Shown piece after piece: positions 23,502 to 32,518 of a stretch of 64,000 nt of DNA (position 1 is its first letter; each line of letters opens with the position of its first letter). Location: the NCBI GenBank assembly GCA_038238015.1, contig JBBRYA010000007.1, positions 1 to 64,000 on the forward strand, read 5' to 3'. The position numbers were made by a program, and so were the translations under genes. This DNA is from DASQFQ01 sp038238015 (lineage in GTDB: Bacteria > Actinomycetota > Thermoleophilia > Solirubrobacterales > Solirubrobacteraceae). The notes below the pieces were generated by a model. It made no database searches. It was not told where the DNA came from and was given only the letters and a program-made list of their open reading frames with translations.

Positions 23502-25553
23502 CTAGGGCAGCGAGATGATCTCGCTGGTGACGAAGCCGGGCAGCAGGGTGACCGCGGCTCGCTGCCAGCTTCGAGGAGAAGCCTTCTTGTAAGCCGTCAC
23601 CGCCTCCTGAGCGAGCGGCTCCAGCGGGTTCAGGCGCAGCGCCGCGCTGGCGTCCGCCCGCGGATCGGCACCCGCCGCAGCGCGTGCCACCGCGAGCGAG
23701 TAGTGGTACTTCCAATCGTGCGGGTCGCGGCGAATTGCCTCGCGCATCGCCTCGGCCGCCTGCAGCGGGAAGCCCTGCGAGATGTCGCAGAGGCCCAGGA
23801 TCATGTAGGGCTCAGGACGCATCGCCAGGGTGGAGATGGTCGTCCTCGCCGCCGCTATCGCCTTCGGGCATTGGCCTTGACGAAGGGCCGCGGAGCTCGT
23901 CCGCAGCGAGGTCTCCGAGCGAGCCACTAGCACCGGGGTCACGGCCGCCAAGAGCAACAGGAGGGCGACCGTGACTCGGACGCCGCGGCTCGGGGGCGGC
24001 GTAGGCGGCTTCGCCCCAGCCGGCGCGGCGAGCGCGAGCCCGCCCGCCGCAAAGACCCACAACGTCACGACCGGCATCTCCCAGTCCCAGTCGACGCCCG
24101 CGTGGACGGCCCAAGCGACGGCCGCGCAGAGCACACCGGCCCAAAGGACGCGGTCGGGCTCTCGCAACCTCGTGAGGAGCGCGTCCCCGATGGTCAAGAT
24201 CGGGACGAGAAGCAGCACCAGACCCACAGCCCCCAGCTCTCCGAGCACCTCGAAATACAGCCCGTGGCCGTCGGTGACGGCGAGCGGAATCCGCCGGTCA
24301 TGCTCCCAGGCGAGGCGGTAGGTGGCCGCGCCCTCGCCGTGGACCCGGGAGCGCTCGAACTGCTTGAACGCTACGCGCCAGTGCTCGGTCCGTCCGTTGC
24401 TGCTGGGGTCGGTGAGTCGCGCGCGGAAGTCCTGGCTGGAGTTCACAGGCGCGGCATTGAGAAAGAGGTCGTACTGACGTGCCACAGCCGCCGGACCCCC
24501 GACGACGACGAAGCCCACCACCACGACCGCCGCGAACGTCACCGCCGCCGCTCGCATGCGCCGGATGGACTCTCCAGAGGGCGGCCTCATGGCGGCAAGC
24601 CGCCGATCGAGCCCGGCCAACCGCCAACGGACCACGCCGCTCACCAAGGCACAGACCACCACGACGATCGCGACACGATGGCCCTGGTTGACCGCTGCCA
24701 GGGTGGTCGGGTTGTCGGAGGCCAGCTGGTCGGCGTGGTAGGAGACCACCACCGCCACAGCAGCTGCCGGCACGCTCGCGAGGAGCGCTGGGAGCACAGA
24801 CCGTGCGCGGCTCGTCGCCAGAAAGAGCACGAATCCGAGGATCCCGGCCACGATGGCGCCGCGGGAGAAGGTGAACAGCAGCGCCGCAGCAAGCGGTGGC
24901 ATGGCGCCTGCGGCGATGGCCCGGGCGCTCACCCGCTCACGCACGTCAGCGCTCAGCGACAGGCACAGGATCAGCCCGACGGCTGCGAAGAGTCCGAGCG
25001 CGTTCCAGTAGCTGAGCGGATAGCTGAGCCTCGAGTTCGCGACGTTCGGCTCCGTTGGCCACACACGCGGAAGCAACCTGGTAGTCAGGCTCGTCACGCA
25101 GACGAGCGCGGAGGCGAGTGCCAGCCCCCGGACGAACCAGCACACGGCTCCCGGCCGCCGCGCCATCGACCCGAAGATCACGAGCGCGAGCGCATAGAGC
25201 AGCGCGCGGTCACCTTCGATTGCTGCGCGCCCCGGGGCGTGCGACCACAGCGCCGAGGCGCCGGTGAGCAGCGCGAACAGCCCCAGGCACCCCCCGGCCA
25301 CCGCGAGCGGTCGGCTGAAGCCCTCCATCGGGCGCTCGGCCAGGGTGATCCGCAGCACCATCAGCTGCAGGCATACCAGCAGGATGGTGGCCACCGTCCG
25401 GGGAAAGAAGCCGCCCGAGCTGAAGGCGAGGTAGGCGGCTAGAACTCCCGGGAGGAGATAGAACGCGACGCGGTCCCACCCTGCAGGGAGTCTGCGGGCG
25501 CCCGACGGCGTGGAGGTCTCAGTGTGTGCCGCTGGGAGTTCCGTGACGCTCAC
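23502..25553 (-). CDS. O-antigen ligase/Wzy-like polytopic membrane protein with C-terminal TPR-like part
   Basis: A 683-residue protein with about a dozen hydrophobic segments and the Wzy_C/O-antigen-ligase signature region (SSNGRTEHWRVAFKQF, then HGLYFEVLGELGAVGLVLLL). The last ~120 residues are soluble and TPR-like (MILGLCDISQGFPLQAAEAM, then AIRRDPHDWKYHYSLA). Such proteins polymerise or transfer polysaccharide, or glycosylate proteins, on the outer face of the membrane. The start is GTG. It lies 17 bases after the BY-kinase gene in the same direction, so both form an operon on the minus strand at the left end of the polysaccharide cluster. Confidence 0.85.
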   Translation of the reverse strand: MSVTELPAAHTETSTPSGARRLPAGWDRVAFYLLPGVLAAYLAFSSGGFFPRTVATILLVCLQLMVLRITLAERPMEGFSRPLAVAGGCLGLFALLTGASALWSHAPGRAAIEGDRALLYALALVIFGSMARRPGAVCWFVRGLALASALVCVTSLTTRLLPRVWPTEPNVANSRLSYPLSYWNALGLFAAVGLILCLSLSADVRERVSARAIAAGAMPPLAAALLFTFSRGAIVAGILGFVLFLATSRARSVLPALLASVPAAAVAVVVSYHADQLASDNPTTLAAVNQGHRVAIVVVVCALVSGVVRWRLAGLDRRLAAMRPPSGESIRRMRAAAVTFAAVVVVGFVVVGGPAAVARQYDLFLNAAPVNSSQDFRARLTDPSSNGRTEHWRVAFKQFERSRVHGEGAATYRLAWEHDRRIPLAVTDGHGLYFEVLGELGAVGLVLLLVPILTIGDALLTRLREPDRVLWAGVLCAAVAWAVHAGVDWDWEMPVVTLWVFAAGGLALAAPAGAKPPTPPPSRGVRVTVALLLLLAAVTPVLVARSETSLRTSSAALRQGQCPKAIAAARTTISTLAMRPEPYMILGLCDISQGFPLQAAEAMREAIRRDPHDWKYHYSLAVARAAAGADPRADASAALRLNPLEPLAQEAVTAYKKASPRSWQRAAVTLLPGFVTSEIISLP

Positions 25554-25570
25554 GGCAGCAATCCCAGACC

Positions 25571-27169
25571 TCAGACCCCCGAGGTCGACCGGGGCGATGC
25601 GTCGGCTTCGTCACCGGATGAACGCCCGGATGGAATGGTGCCATGGCCGTTCGTCTCCGGCGACGGGGCTTCCGGGGCTGCCGTGTAATCGTAGCCGTAG
25701 CCAGTCCGGCCGCCGATCTTCATCGAGTTGATGACTACTCCGAGCGTATTGGCACCAAGGTTGGCCAGCTGGCCGCGAAGCTCAGCAGCGGAGTCTCTCG
25801 TGCTCTTGCCCAGCCGGCAGACGACGATGACGCCGCTCACCTGGCGGATCAACGGGATCGCGTCCGAGACCGCGGACGTGGGAGGCGTGTCGACCACGAC
25901 CAGGTCGTAGGCCGACTCAGCCCACACGAGGAGCTTCTGCATCATGTCGGACTCGATCAGGTCATGGGGGTTGGGCGGCGTGAAGCCGGCGACGACGATG
26001 TCCAGCTGTCGTTCGCCCGCCTTGCCCGCGAGCGACACAGGGTGCGACACGATCGCGTCGCGCAACGGCACCACCCCTGCCAGCACCTGGCTCAACCCAC
26101 CCCCGGGCTGAATCCGCAGCCGCTCAGCCAGATGCGGCCTCCTCAGGTCCGCCTCGAGCAGCAGCACGCGGCTACCGCTTTCAGCGGCGGCCGCCGCCAG
26201 GTTCAGCGCAACGGTCGACTTCCCGTCCTCAGCGGCCGAGGAAGTGACAAGAACCGACCTAATCGGTCGTTCGACATTGAAATAGCGCAGATTGGCACGA
26301 AGCAGGCGGAACGCCTCCGTCTCCTGCGGCGGCAATTGCTGGAGGTCGAAGACGTCAGACCCGATTGTCCGGCTCTCGGGCACCACGCCGAGGATCGGAC
26401 GGTCGAATGCGGCGCGCACCTCTTCGATGTCCTTGAGCCTTCGGTCGAGCCGTTCGAGCAACAGCGCGAGCGCTACGCCCAGCATCAGCCCAACGACCGC
26501 GCCCAGGATCGAGTTCCGGAGCGGCTTGGGGGACGACGCTGCCTCAGGCGGCCGGGCCCGTCCTACGAGTTCGGCGTTGCCGGTCTGCAGGCTCGCGACG
26601 ATTTGAAGCTGTTCCGATCGGTCCTGAAGCGAGCGCCCGCGGCGACCAGCGCGTTCTACCGGGCTGAGCGCCTGGTATTGACGGTCAACCAGCCCGCGTG
26701 CCTCATCGATCTTCGACCGGTCGGCTTCCCGCCGGAACGCGATGTACTGCTCCGCATACGCGTTGGCCAAGCGAGCTGCCGCCGCGGGATTGGAGTCGCT
26801 TGCGGTCACCGCGACGACGTTCGACTTTGGGGTCGATTGCACGGACACCTTCGCTCTGATGTCATCGAGGGTAAGACGACCTCGATACAGCCTGGACGTA
26901 CGATCGGCTACCTCCTCGAGCGAGGCGAGCTGGTCGTTGGTCGCGGCCTCCCGGTCGGGATCGATAGATGGGGCCAGCACCGTGGAGCCGAAAACCTTGT
27001 CCGCGAGCTGAGGGTCGCGGAAGAGCAATTGGGCCGTCGCGTCGTACTCCTTGGGCTGGAGGAGCGATAGGCCGAGCGCCGACTCGCTTACGACCAGAAG
27101 ACAAAGCAAGATCAGCCACTTGCGCCGCCGCAGGACCTGCAGCGAACGTTCTAGCCCCTGGTCATCCAT
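25571..27169 (-). CDS. Polysaccharide chain-length determinant fused to BY-kinase
   Basis: A 532-residue inner-membrane tyrosine autokinase of the Wzc/CapAB type that controls polymer length and export. It has a Wzz domain with two transmembrane helices (about 18-36 and 221-238) flanking an extracytoplasmic region. The cytoplasmic kinase has Walker A SSAAEDGKST (310-319), Walker A' LLLEADLRRP and Walker B VVVDTPP. The C-terminal tail has only a small Tyr cluster (TGYGYDYTA) rather than the long cluster of E. coli Wzc. The extracytoplasmic part is short, as in Gram-positive enzymes. It is divergent from wecB. Confidence 0.9.
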   Translation of the reverse strand: MDDQGLERSLQVLRRRKWLILLCLLVVSESALGLSLLQPKEYDATAQLLFRDPQLADKVFGSTVLAPSIDPDREAATNDQLASLEEVADRTSRLYRGRLTLDDIRAKVSVQSTPKSNVVAVTASDSNPAAAARLANAYAEQYIAFRREADRSKIDEARGLVDRQYQALSPVERAGRRGRSLQDRSEQLQIVASLQTGNAELVGRARPPEAASSPKPLRNSILGAVVGLMLGVALALLLERLDRRLKDIEEVRAAFDRPILGVVPESRTIGSDVFDLQQLPPQETEAFRLLRANLRYFNVERPIRSVLVTSSAAEDGKSTVALNLAAAAAESGSRVLLLEADLRRPHLAERLRIQPGGGLSQVLAGVVPLRDAIVSHPVSLAGKAGERQLDIVVAGFTPPNPHDLIESDMMQKLLVWAESAYDLVVVDTPPTSAVSDAIPLIRQVSGVIVVCRLGKSTRDSAAELRGQLANLGANTLGVVINSMKIGGRTGYGYDYTAAPEAPSPETNGHGTIPSGRSSGDEADASPRSTSGV

Positions 27170-27290
27170 GGGTGTCCAAATGAGTCAATTGGTCTGGAGG
27201 GGGAGGGCTGCACCAGGCCCCAACCTACAGCGGACCATACCGGCCCCGACCGCTCCTTGCAGAAATCTGGCTTCTTGAGCGAGGCACCGT

Positions 27291-27296
27291 TAGGCT
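27291..27296 (+). promoter_or_regulatory. -10 box of the wecB operon
   Basis: TAGGCT, eight bases before the wecB ATG, with no ribosome-binding site. It would drive the plus-strand polysaccharide genes from 27.3 kb onward. Confidence 0.4.
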
Positions 27297-27304
27297 GCCG
27301 CGCC

Positions 27305-28399
27305 ATGCGATTCCTCTACGTGGTCGGTGCGCGCCCCAACTTCGTCAAGGTCGCCCCAGTTCTCGCTGAGATGCGCAGACGGATTCCCGACGCGCGTCAC
27401 GTGTTGGTTCACACAGGGCAGCATTACGACCGGATGATGTCTGACGTCTTCCTCGATGAGCTCGACATAGGGGTGCCTGATCATTTCCTCGATGTTGGCT
27501 CCGGCTCTCAGGGCGCACAGACGGCTCGAATTATCGAACGCATGGAAACGGTGATAAGGCTCGAGCAGCCGGACATGGTGCTAGTACCGGGTGACGTAAC
27601 CTCGACATTAGCGGTCACGCTGGTCGCGGCGAAAGCGTGCATTCCCCTTGGTCACATCGAATCCGGTCTTCGATCCTACGATCGATCAATGCCCGAAGAG
27701 ATCAACCGGGTCGTAGCCGACGAATTCTCGGAGTTTCTATTCACGCATTCGGCTGAGGCAGAGGAAAACCTTAGCGCGGAGGGTATTGCGCCTGACCGCA
27801 TTCACTTCGTAGGCAACACAATGATTGACACGCTCGTCGCAATGGAACACCGCTTTCGCTCGGCCCGGGTCGCTGAGCGACTAGGGCTTTCGCCCGGGAA
27901 CTTTCTCCTCGTGACGCTCCACAGGCCGGCCCTCGTCGACGGCCCACTGCTGGCCGAAGTTATGAATCAGCTTGTCCGGCTGGCCGAGGAGCTCCCAGTG
28001 GTGTTCCCGGTTCACCCGCGCACCCGCAAGGCGCTCGCACTGGACGAAAGGCGAGCCGGTGTGCACTTTACCGACCCGCTCAGCTACGTCGACTTCCTGT
28101 CACTCGAAGCGGACGCGGCGGCCGTGCTGACTGACTCGGGAGGCGTGCAGGAAGAGACAACATATCTTGGGGTCCCGTGTTTTACCTTACGTGACAATAC
28201 CGAGCGGCCTGTCACGGTGCGTGCTGGCACGAACACGCTGCTTGGCCTCGACCCTGAGCGAATTGCGGATATCCTGCCCGGCTTGGAATCGGCTCCACGG
28301 TGGGTTGGTCCACCCGAGCTCTGGGATGGCCGGGCTGCTGAACGTATCGCGGACGTGCTCAGTGGCGTTTCCAATCACCCGGCTCTGGTCCTTGAATAG
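27305..28399 (+). CDS. wecB: UDP-N-acetylglucosamine 2-epimerase (non-hydrolysing)
   Basis: Interconverts UDP-GlcNAc and UDP-ManNAc, supplying an aminosugar precursor for the surface polysaccharide. It is 364 residues, the usual size, with the N-terminal VGARPNFVKVAPV (6-18), HTGQHYD, the active-site region HIESGLRS, and DSGGVQEE (UDP-binding) followed by RDNTERPVT. ATG 27305 fits the family N-terminus. Base composition drops clearly from here on compared with the kinase gene upstream. First gene of the plus-strand biosynthetic run. Confidence 0.93.
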   Translation: MRFLYVVGARPNFVKVAPVLAEMRRRIPDARHVLVHTGQHYDRMMSDVFLDELDIGVPDHFLDVGSGSQGAQTARIIERMETVIRLEQPDMVLVPGDVTSTLAVTLVAAKACIPLGHIESGLRSYDRSMPEEINRVVADEFSEFLFTHSAEAEENLSAEGIAPDRIHFVGNTMIDTLVAMEHRFRSARVAERLGLSPGNFLLVTLHRPALVDGPLLAEVMNQLVRLAEELPVVFPVHPRTRKALALDERRAGVHFTDPLSYVDFLSLEADAAAVLTDSGGVQEETTYLGVPCFTLRDNTERPVTVRAGTNTLLGLDPERIADILPGLESAPRWVGPPELWDGRAAERIADVLSGVSNHPALVLE

Positions 28400-28429
28400 T
28401 CACTGTTCACGATCTAGTGGAGGCCACTG

Positions 28430-30376
28430 ATGTGCGGCATCGCGGGCTTTGTCGGAGACGACGACCCAAGACTGATCTCGGAGATGACCGGGCTCTTGAG
28501 CCATCGTGGGCCTGACGGCGAGGGCTTCCGTTGCTTTGGCCCCGGAGGCGCTCGTCCGCCCGCCGCCCTCGGTCATAGGCGACTAAGCATCATCGATCTC
28601 ACCGAGATGGGTGCACAGCCGATGTCCTACTCCGACGAGCGCTACTGGATCACCTACAACGGAGAGATTTACAACTTTCGCGAACTGCGCGACGACCTCG
28701 CGAGAGCCGGCTTCGTCTTTCGCTCGCAATGTGACACCGAAGTTCTATTGGCGATGTACGCCCGGTATGGAGCGGCAATGTTGCCGCAGCTGAATGGCAT
28801 CTTCGCCTTCGCGGTCTGGGACACGGTCTCAGGGGAACTGTTTTTGGCCCGGGACCGGCTGGGCGTCAAGCCGCTCTACCACACGCAGCGCAATGGGGTT
28901 TTGTACTTTGCATCCGAAGTCAAGTCGATTCTCGCGGCAACGGGTGGAGCGGGCCTAAGTCATGCTGCAGTAGCCGACTTTCTGACCTTCCTCTGGGTTC
29001 CCGATCCGGACACTCTCTTCGAAGGAGTCTCGAAGCTTGCCCCAGGACACTATGCGGTCTACGCGGAAGGTCGCCTTTCGATACGCGCGTACTGGGACAT
29101 GCGCTTCGAGCCGGAGCCGGGGGAGGACAAGATCTGGGCGGGACGGGTGCGCGATAGCGTGCGTGCGGCAGTCCAGCGCCAGTCGGTGGCCGACGTGCCT
29201 CTCGGCAGCTTTCTCAGTGGAGGAATCGACTCGAGCGCGATCGTTGCGGAGCTGAGCCGGTCACGTCGCGTCCCGACCTATACGGTTGGTTTCAGCGCCG
29301 AGGACCTCGAGCACGAGATCGTGCCTGACGATGTTCGGTACTCCCGCGAGATGGCCGAAGAGTTCAACATCGAATACTTCGAGCGGACGCTGTCGGCCGA
29401 CGTCGTCGACCTGTTGCCGAGGCTCGTGTGGCACATGGACGAGCCGGTCGCGGACCCTGCGGCGGTGACGACGTACCTCATCTGCGCAGCCGCGCGTGAG
29501 CGTCTTACCGTGGTGATGAGTGGTGTGGGCGGCGACGAGTTGTTTGCCGGGTACCCGCGTCACCTGGCTGCGCGCATCGCCCGCGCCACCGACATCTTCC
29601 CACGGCAGTTTCGGTCAATGACTAGGCGTACATTGGAAGGCCGGCTGACCGTCGGCAAGCCAGGAAGACTGCGCGGCCCGCGTCGGAATGTTATGAAGCT
29701 GTTGAGGGGTCTCGACGCCTCACCCAGAGAAAGGTATCTCACTTACTGCTCCTACTACCGTCCCGACGAACTTCCTAGGGTCCTGAGCTCCGAACTGCGC
29801 TCGAGCTTGCGTGGCCACGATCCGTTTCGTCAGCATCGAGATTACTTCGACCGCGTGGCAAGCGAGCATTGGCTGAACCAACTTCTTTACGTGGATATGA
29901 AGACGTTCCTTCCGTGCTTGAACCTCACATACACGGATAAGATGAGCATGGCCGCCTCGACTGAGGTGCGGGTGCCGCTGCTCGACGACGAGATCGTCGC
30001 GATGACCGGCAAGATCCCGCCTGACCTAAAGCTGAAGCGACTCACGCGTAAGTACATCTTGAAGCGGAGCATGGAGGGCGTACTGCCGCGAGACATCATA
30101 TGGCGCCCCAAGGCTGGGTTCGGAGCCCCGGTGCGTGCTTGGCTCGTAGGGGACCTCAAGCCCCTGATGGAGGACGTCCTTTCACCAGAGAATGTCGCCC
30201 GGCGTGGTCTGTTGGACCCGGCAGAGGTTCAGAGGCAGATGCGGGCCAACGAGGCGGGTAGCGAGGATAACGCGCTGAGATTGTGGGCCATGCTGACACT
30301 TGAGCTTTGGCAACAGGCGTTTCTTGACGGCCGCCCCAGTCGGTCTTCCACGGCTACGGCGTGGAGGCAATCGTGA
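28430..30376 (+). CDS. asnB: Asparagine synthase (glutamine-hydrolysing)
   Basis: A 648-residue amidotransferase. The N-terminal class II glutaminase domain starts MCGIAGF with Cys2 as nucleophile, with SHRGPDGEG and YNGEIYN. The C-terminal synthetase domain has the PP-loop SGGIDSSA and MSGVGGDELFAGYPRH. AsnB-like enzymes inside polysaccharide clusters often amidate uronic acids or other sugar carboxylates rather than aspartate, which is a plausible role here. GTGGAGG precedes the ATG. The stop overlaps the next gene (GTGA). Confidence 0.9.
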   Translation: MCGIAGFVGDDDPRLISEMTGLLSHRGPDGEGFRCFGPGGARPPAALGHRRLSIIDLTEMGAQPMSYSDERYWITYNGEIYNFRELRDDLARAGFVFRSQCDTEVLLAMYARYGAAMLPQLNGIFAFAVWDTVSGELFLARDRLGVKPLYHTQRNGVLYFASEVKSILAATGGAGLSHAAVADFLTFLWVPDPDTLFEGVSKLAPGHYAVYAEGRLSIRAYWDMRFEPEPGEDKIWAGRVRDSVRAAVQRQSVADVPLGSFLSGGIDSSAIVAELSRSRRVPTYTVGFSAEDLEHEIVPDDVRYSREMAEEFNIEYFERTLSADVVDLLPRLVWHMDEPVADPAAVTTYLICAAARERLTVVMSGVGGDELFAGYPRHLAARIARATDIFPRQFRSMTRRTLEGRLTVGKPGRLRGPRRNVMKLLRGLDASPRERYLTYCSYYRPDELPRVLSSELRSSLRGHDPFRQHRDYFDRVASEHWLNQLLYVDMKTFLPCLNLTYTDKMSMAASTEVRVPLLDDEIVAMTGKIPPDLKLKRLTRKYILKRSMEGVLPRDIIWRPKAGFGAPVRAWLVGDLKPLMEDVLSPENVARRGLLDPAEVQRQMRANEAGSEDNALRLWAMLTLELWQQAFLDGRPSRSSTATAWRQS

Positions 30377-32514
30377 AGCAGGTGTCGCAACGCATCCGTG
30401 ACGGGCGGATTGAGGTGCTCGACGTTCCGACGCCAGCGCTCACCGCTGATGGTGTCCTCGTTGACATCCGGGCCAGCCTCCTCAGCGCCGGTACCGAGCG
30501 GACGAAGGTGGAGACCGCCAGGCTGACGCTCGCCGGCAAAGCCCGAGCCCGCCCCGACCAAGTGCATCAAGTCCTTGCGAAGGCACGACGCGATGGAGTG
30601 CGACAAACGCTCGACGCAGTGAAGTCCCGCCTCGATCAGCCGGAGGCCCTGGGGTACTCTGCAGCGGGGGTCGTGGTGGAGGTGGGTTCCCGGGTCGCCG
30701 AACTACGTCCCGGCGATCGGGTGGCGTGTGGTGGCGGGGGCTACGCGGTGCACGCCGAGTTTGACTGCGTGCCGGGTAACCTGTGCGTGGCTCTGCCTGC
30801 GGATGTCGATTTCAGAGCGGGCGCCTTCACCACAGTGGGCAGCATCGCTCTGCACGGCGTACGACAAGCCGACGTCAGACTCGGCGAGCGGGTGGCCGTA
30901 ATTGGACTTGGCTTAGTCGGGCAACTAACGAGCCAACTTCTCGTGAGCGCTGGATGCCGGGTAGTCGGCGTCGACCTCTCTCAGGCGCTAGTCGACAAGG
31001 CGGTTGAGATGGGTACGGTGACCGCCGGATGGGCTCGTGATGCGCTCGGCCCAGAGCTGCCAAGTTCGGCCCGAGAGTGCGACGCCGTAGTGATTACCGC
31101 GGGGACGCGGTCTGACGATCCGGTTCAACTCGCAGCTCAGCTGTGCCGGGACCGAGGCCGGGTCGTGATCGTGGGCGACGTCGGCATGTCGCTTCCGCGC
31201 CCTGCGTACTACGGCAAGGAACTCGAGATCCGGCTCTCGCGATCTTACGGTCCAGGTCGTTACGACCGCCACTACGAGGAGCGAGGGCTCGACTACCCCA
31301 TCGGCTACGTGCGTTGGACCGAGCGCCGCAACATGGCTGCGTTCGTTGACTTCATTGCGGCAGGGAAGATCGATGTCCTTGGGCTTATCTCGAGCTCGGT
31401 GCCCGTCGAGGAAGCGGCTGCTGCCTACGACCAGTTGGCCTCGCCGGGCGCTTCGCCCCTCGGCATCGTGCTGACGTATTCGTCGGGTTCCGGCCAGGCC
31501 CCGCTGCGAGGTGCGAGCGCTGGTCACCGCCTAAAGCCAGTAGCCACGCCCAAGAGGCTCAGCGTGGTTGGCGCCGGTAGTTTCGCGACCCGGGTACTGA
31601 TCCCCGCCTTCAAGCAAGCCGGGTTCGAGCTAGACTGCGTTGCGAGCGCAAGTGGACTCTCAGCCCGTGGCGCAGCCGAAGAGTTCGGCTTCAAGCATGC
31701 GGTGAGCCCCAGCGCCGCCGTGTCAGCCGAAGAGTCGGGCAGCGTGGTGATCGCTACGCGGCACTCGTCCCATGCCTCGCTCGCTGAGGCGGCGCTGCGA
31801 GCCGGCAAGGCGGTCTTCGTCGAAAAGCCTCCGTGCCTGACCGAGGACGAGCTCGGGCAATTGCGCAGGGCTCGTTTCGAGACGGGTGGACTTCTCGTCG
31901 CCGGCTTCAACAGACGACACGCGCCGCTCGCCGAGGCCTTGCGACAGTACGTTGCGGCCGGGGACGGGCCGATGGAGATCTTGTGCCGGGTGAACGCAGG
32001 TCCACTCGCTGCCGACCATTGGCTCAACGACGCAGACGACGGGGGAGGTCGACTAATCGGCGAAGGCTGTCACTTTGTCGACCTTGTTTGCTGGCTGAAC
32101 GGTGCGGTCCCTGAAACCGTCACGTGCATGATGGAACCTGAGCACGGCTTGCCACTCAGCTCGGCTCAGCGCTTTGTGGTCACGCTCAGTTTCGCCGACG
32201 GTTCGTTGGCAAGCATCACCTATGGAGCCGCGGGTGCATCTGGAGTCGGCAAGGAATATCTCGAGGTCCATGCCAACGGCCGCTCGGCGATCCTTGACGA
32301 TTTCCGATCCCTTGCACTCTGCACGGGCCGCCGCCACCATCGCAAGCGCGGTCGAGGCGACAAGGGTCACGCCGCGCAGGTGAGGCACTTCGCTGATGTC
32401 ATTGATGGCGCACGCGCTCCGTCCGCGCCCGATCCGCTGAATTCCATGGCCGTCACGCTTGCGGCGCTGCGCTCGGCCCAGACCGGGCGCGTCGTGACCC
32501 CGAATTGGGAGTAA
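30373..32514 (+). CDS. Bi-domain dehydrogenase: zinc alcohol-dehydrogenase-like plus Gfo/Idh/MocA
   Basis: A 713-residue fusion. The first ~340 residues are a medium-chain alcohol dehydrogenase-like domain with AVIGLGLVGQLTSQLL (Rossmann motif) and a YGPGRYDRHYEERGLDYP segment. The second half is a Gfo/Idh/MocA oxidoreductase with VVGAGSFATRVLIP and the EKPPCL signature. Such fusions occur in polysaccharide clusters and are thought to oxidise and reduce a sugar nucleotide on one chain. I chose GTG 30373 rather than 30361 because GGAGG lies five bases before it and it overlaps the asnB stop. Confidence 0.85.
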   Translation: MKQVSQRIRDGRIEVLDVPTPALTADGVLVDIRASLLSAGTERTKVETARLTLAGKARARPDQVHQVLAKARRDGVRQTLDAVKSRLDQPEALGYSAAGVVVEVGSRVAELRPGDRVACGGGGYAVHAEFDCVPGNLCVALPADVDFRAGAFTTVGSIALHGVRQADVRLGERVAVIGLGLVGQLTSQLLVSAGCRVVGVDLSQALVDKAVEMGTVTAGWARDALGPELPSSARECDAVVITAGTRSDDPVQLAAQLCRDRGRVVIVGDVGMSLPRPAYYGKELEIRLSRSYGPGRYDRHYEERGLDYPIGYVRWTERRNMAAFVDFIAAGKIDVLGLISSSVPVEEAAAAYDQLASPGASPLGIVLTYSSGSGQAPLRGASAGHRLKPVATPKRLSVVGAGSFATRVLIPAFKQAGFELDCVASASGLSARGAAEEFGFKHAVSPSAAVSAEESGSVVIATRHSSHASLAEAALRAGKAVFVEKPPCLTEDELGQLRRARFETGGLLVAGFNRRHAPLAEALRQYVAAGDGPMEILCRVNAGPLAADHWLNDADDGGGRLIGEGCHFVDLVCWLNGAVPETVTCMMEPEHGLPLSSAQRFVVTLSFADGSLASITYGAAGASGVGKEYLEVHANGRSAILDDFRSLALCTGRRHHRKRGRGDKGHAAQVRHFADVIDGARAPSAPDPLNSMAVTLAALRSAQTGRVVTPNWE

Positions 32515-32518
32515 GGGG

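Noticed and set aside
27170..27304. Integration site or insertion-sequence remnant at the edge of the low-GC region
   Set aside because: No inverted terminal repeats, transposase fragment, tRNA gene or direct repeats were seen at either border.
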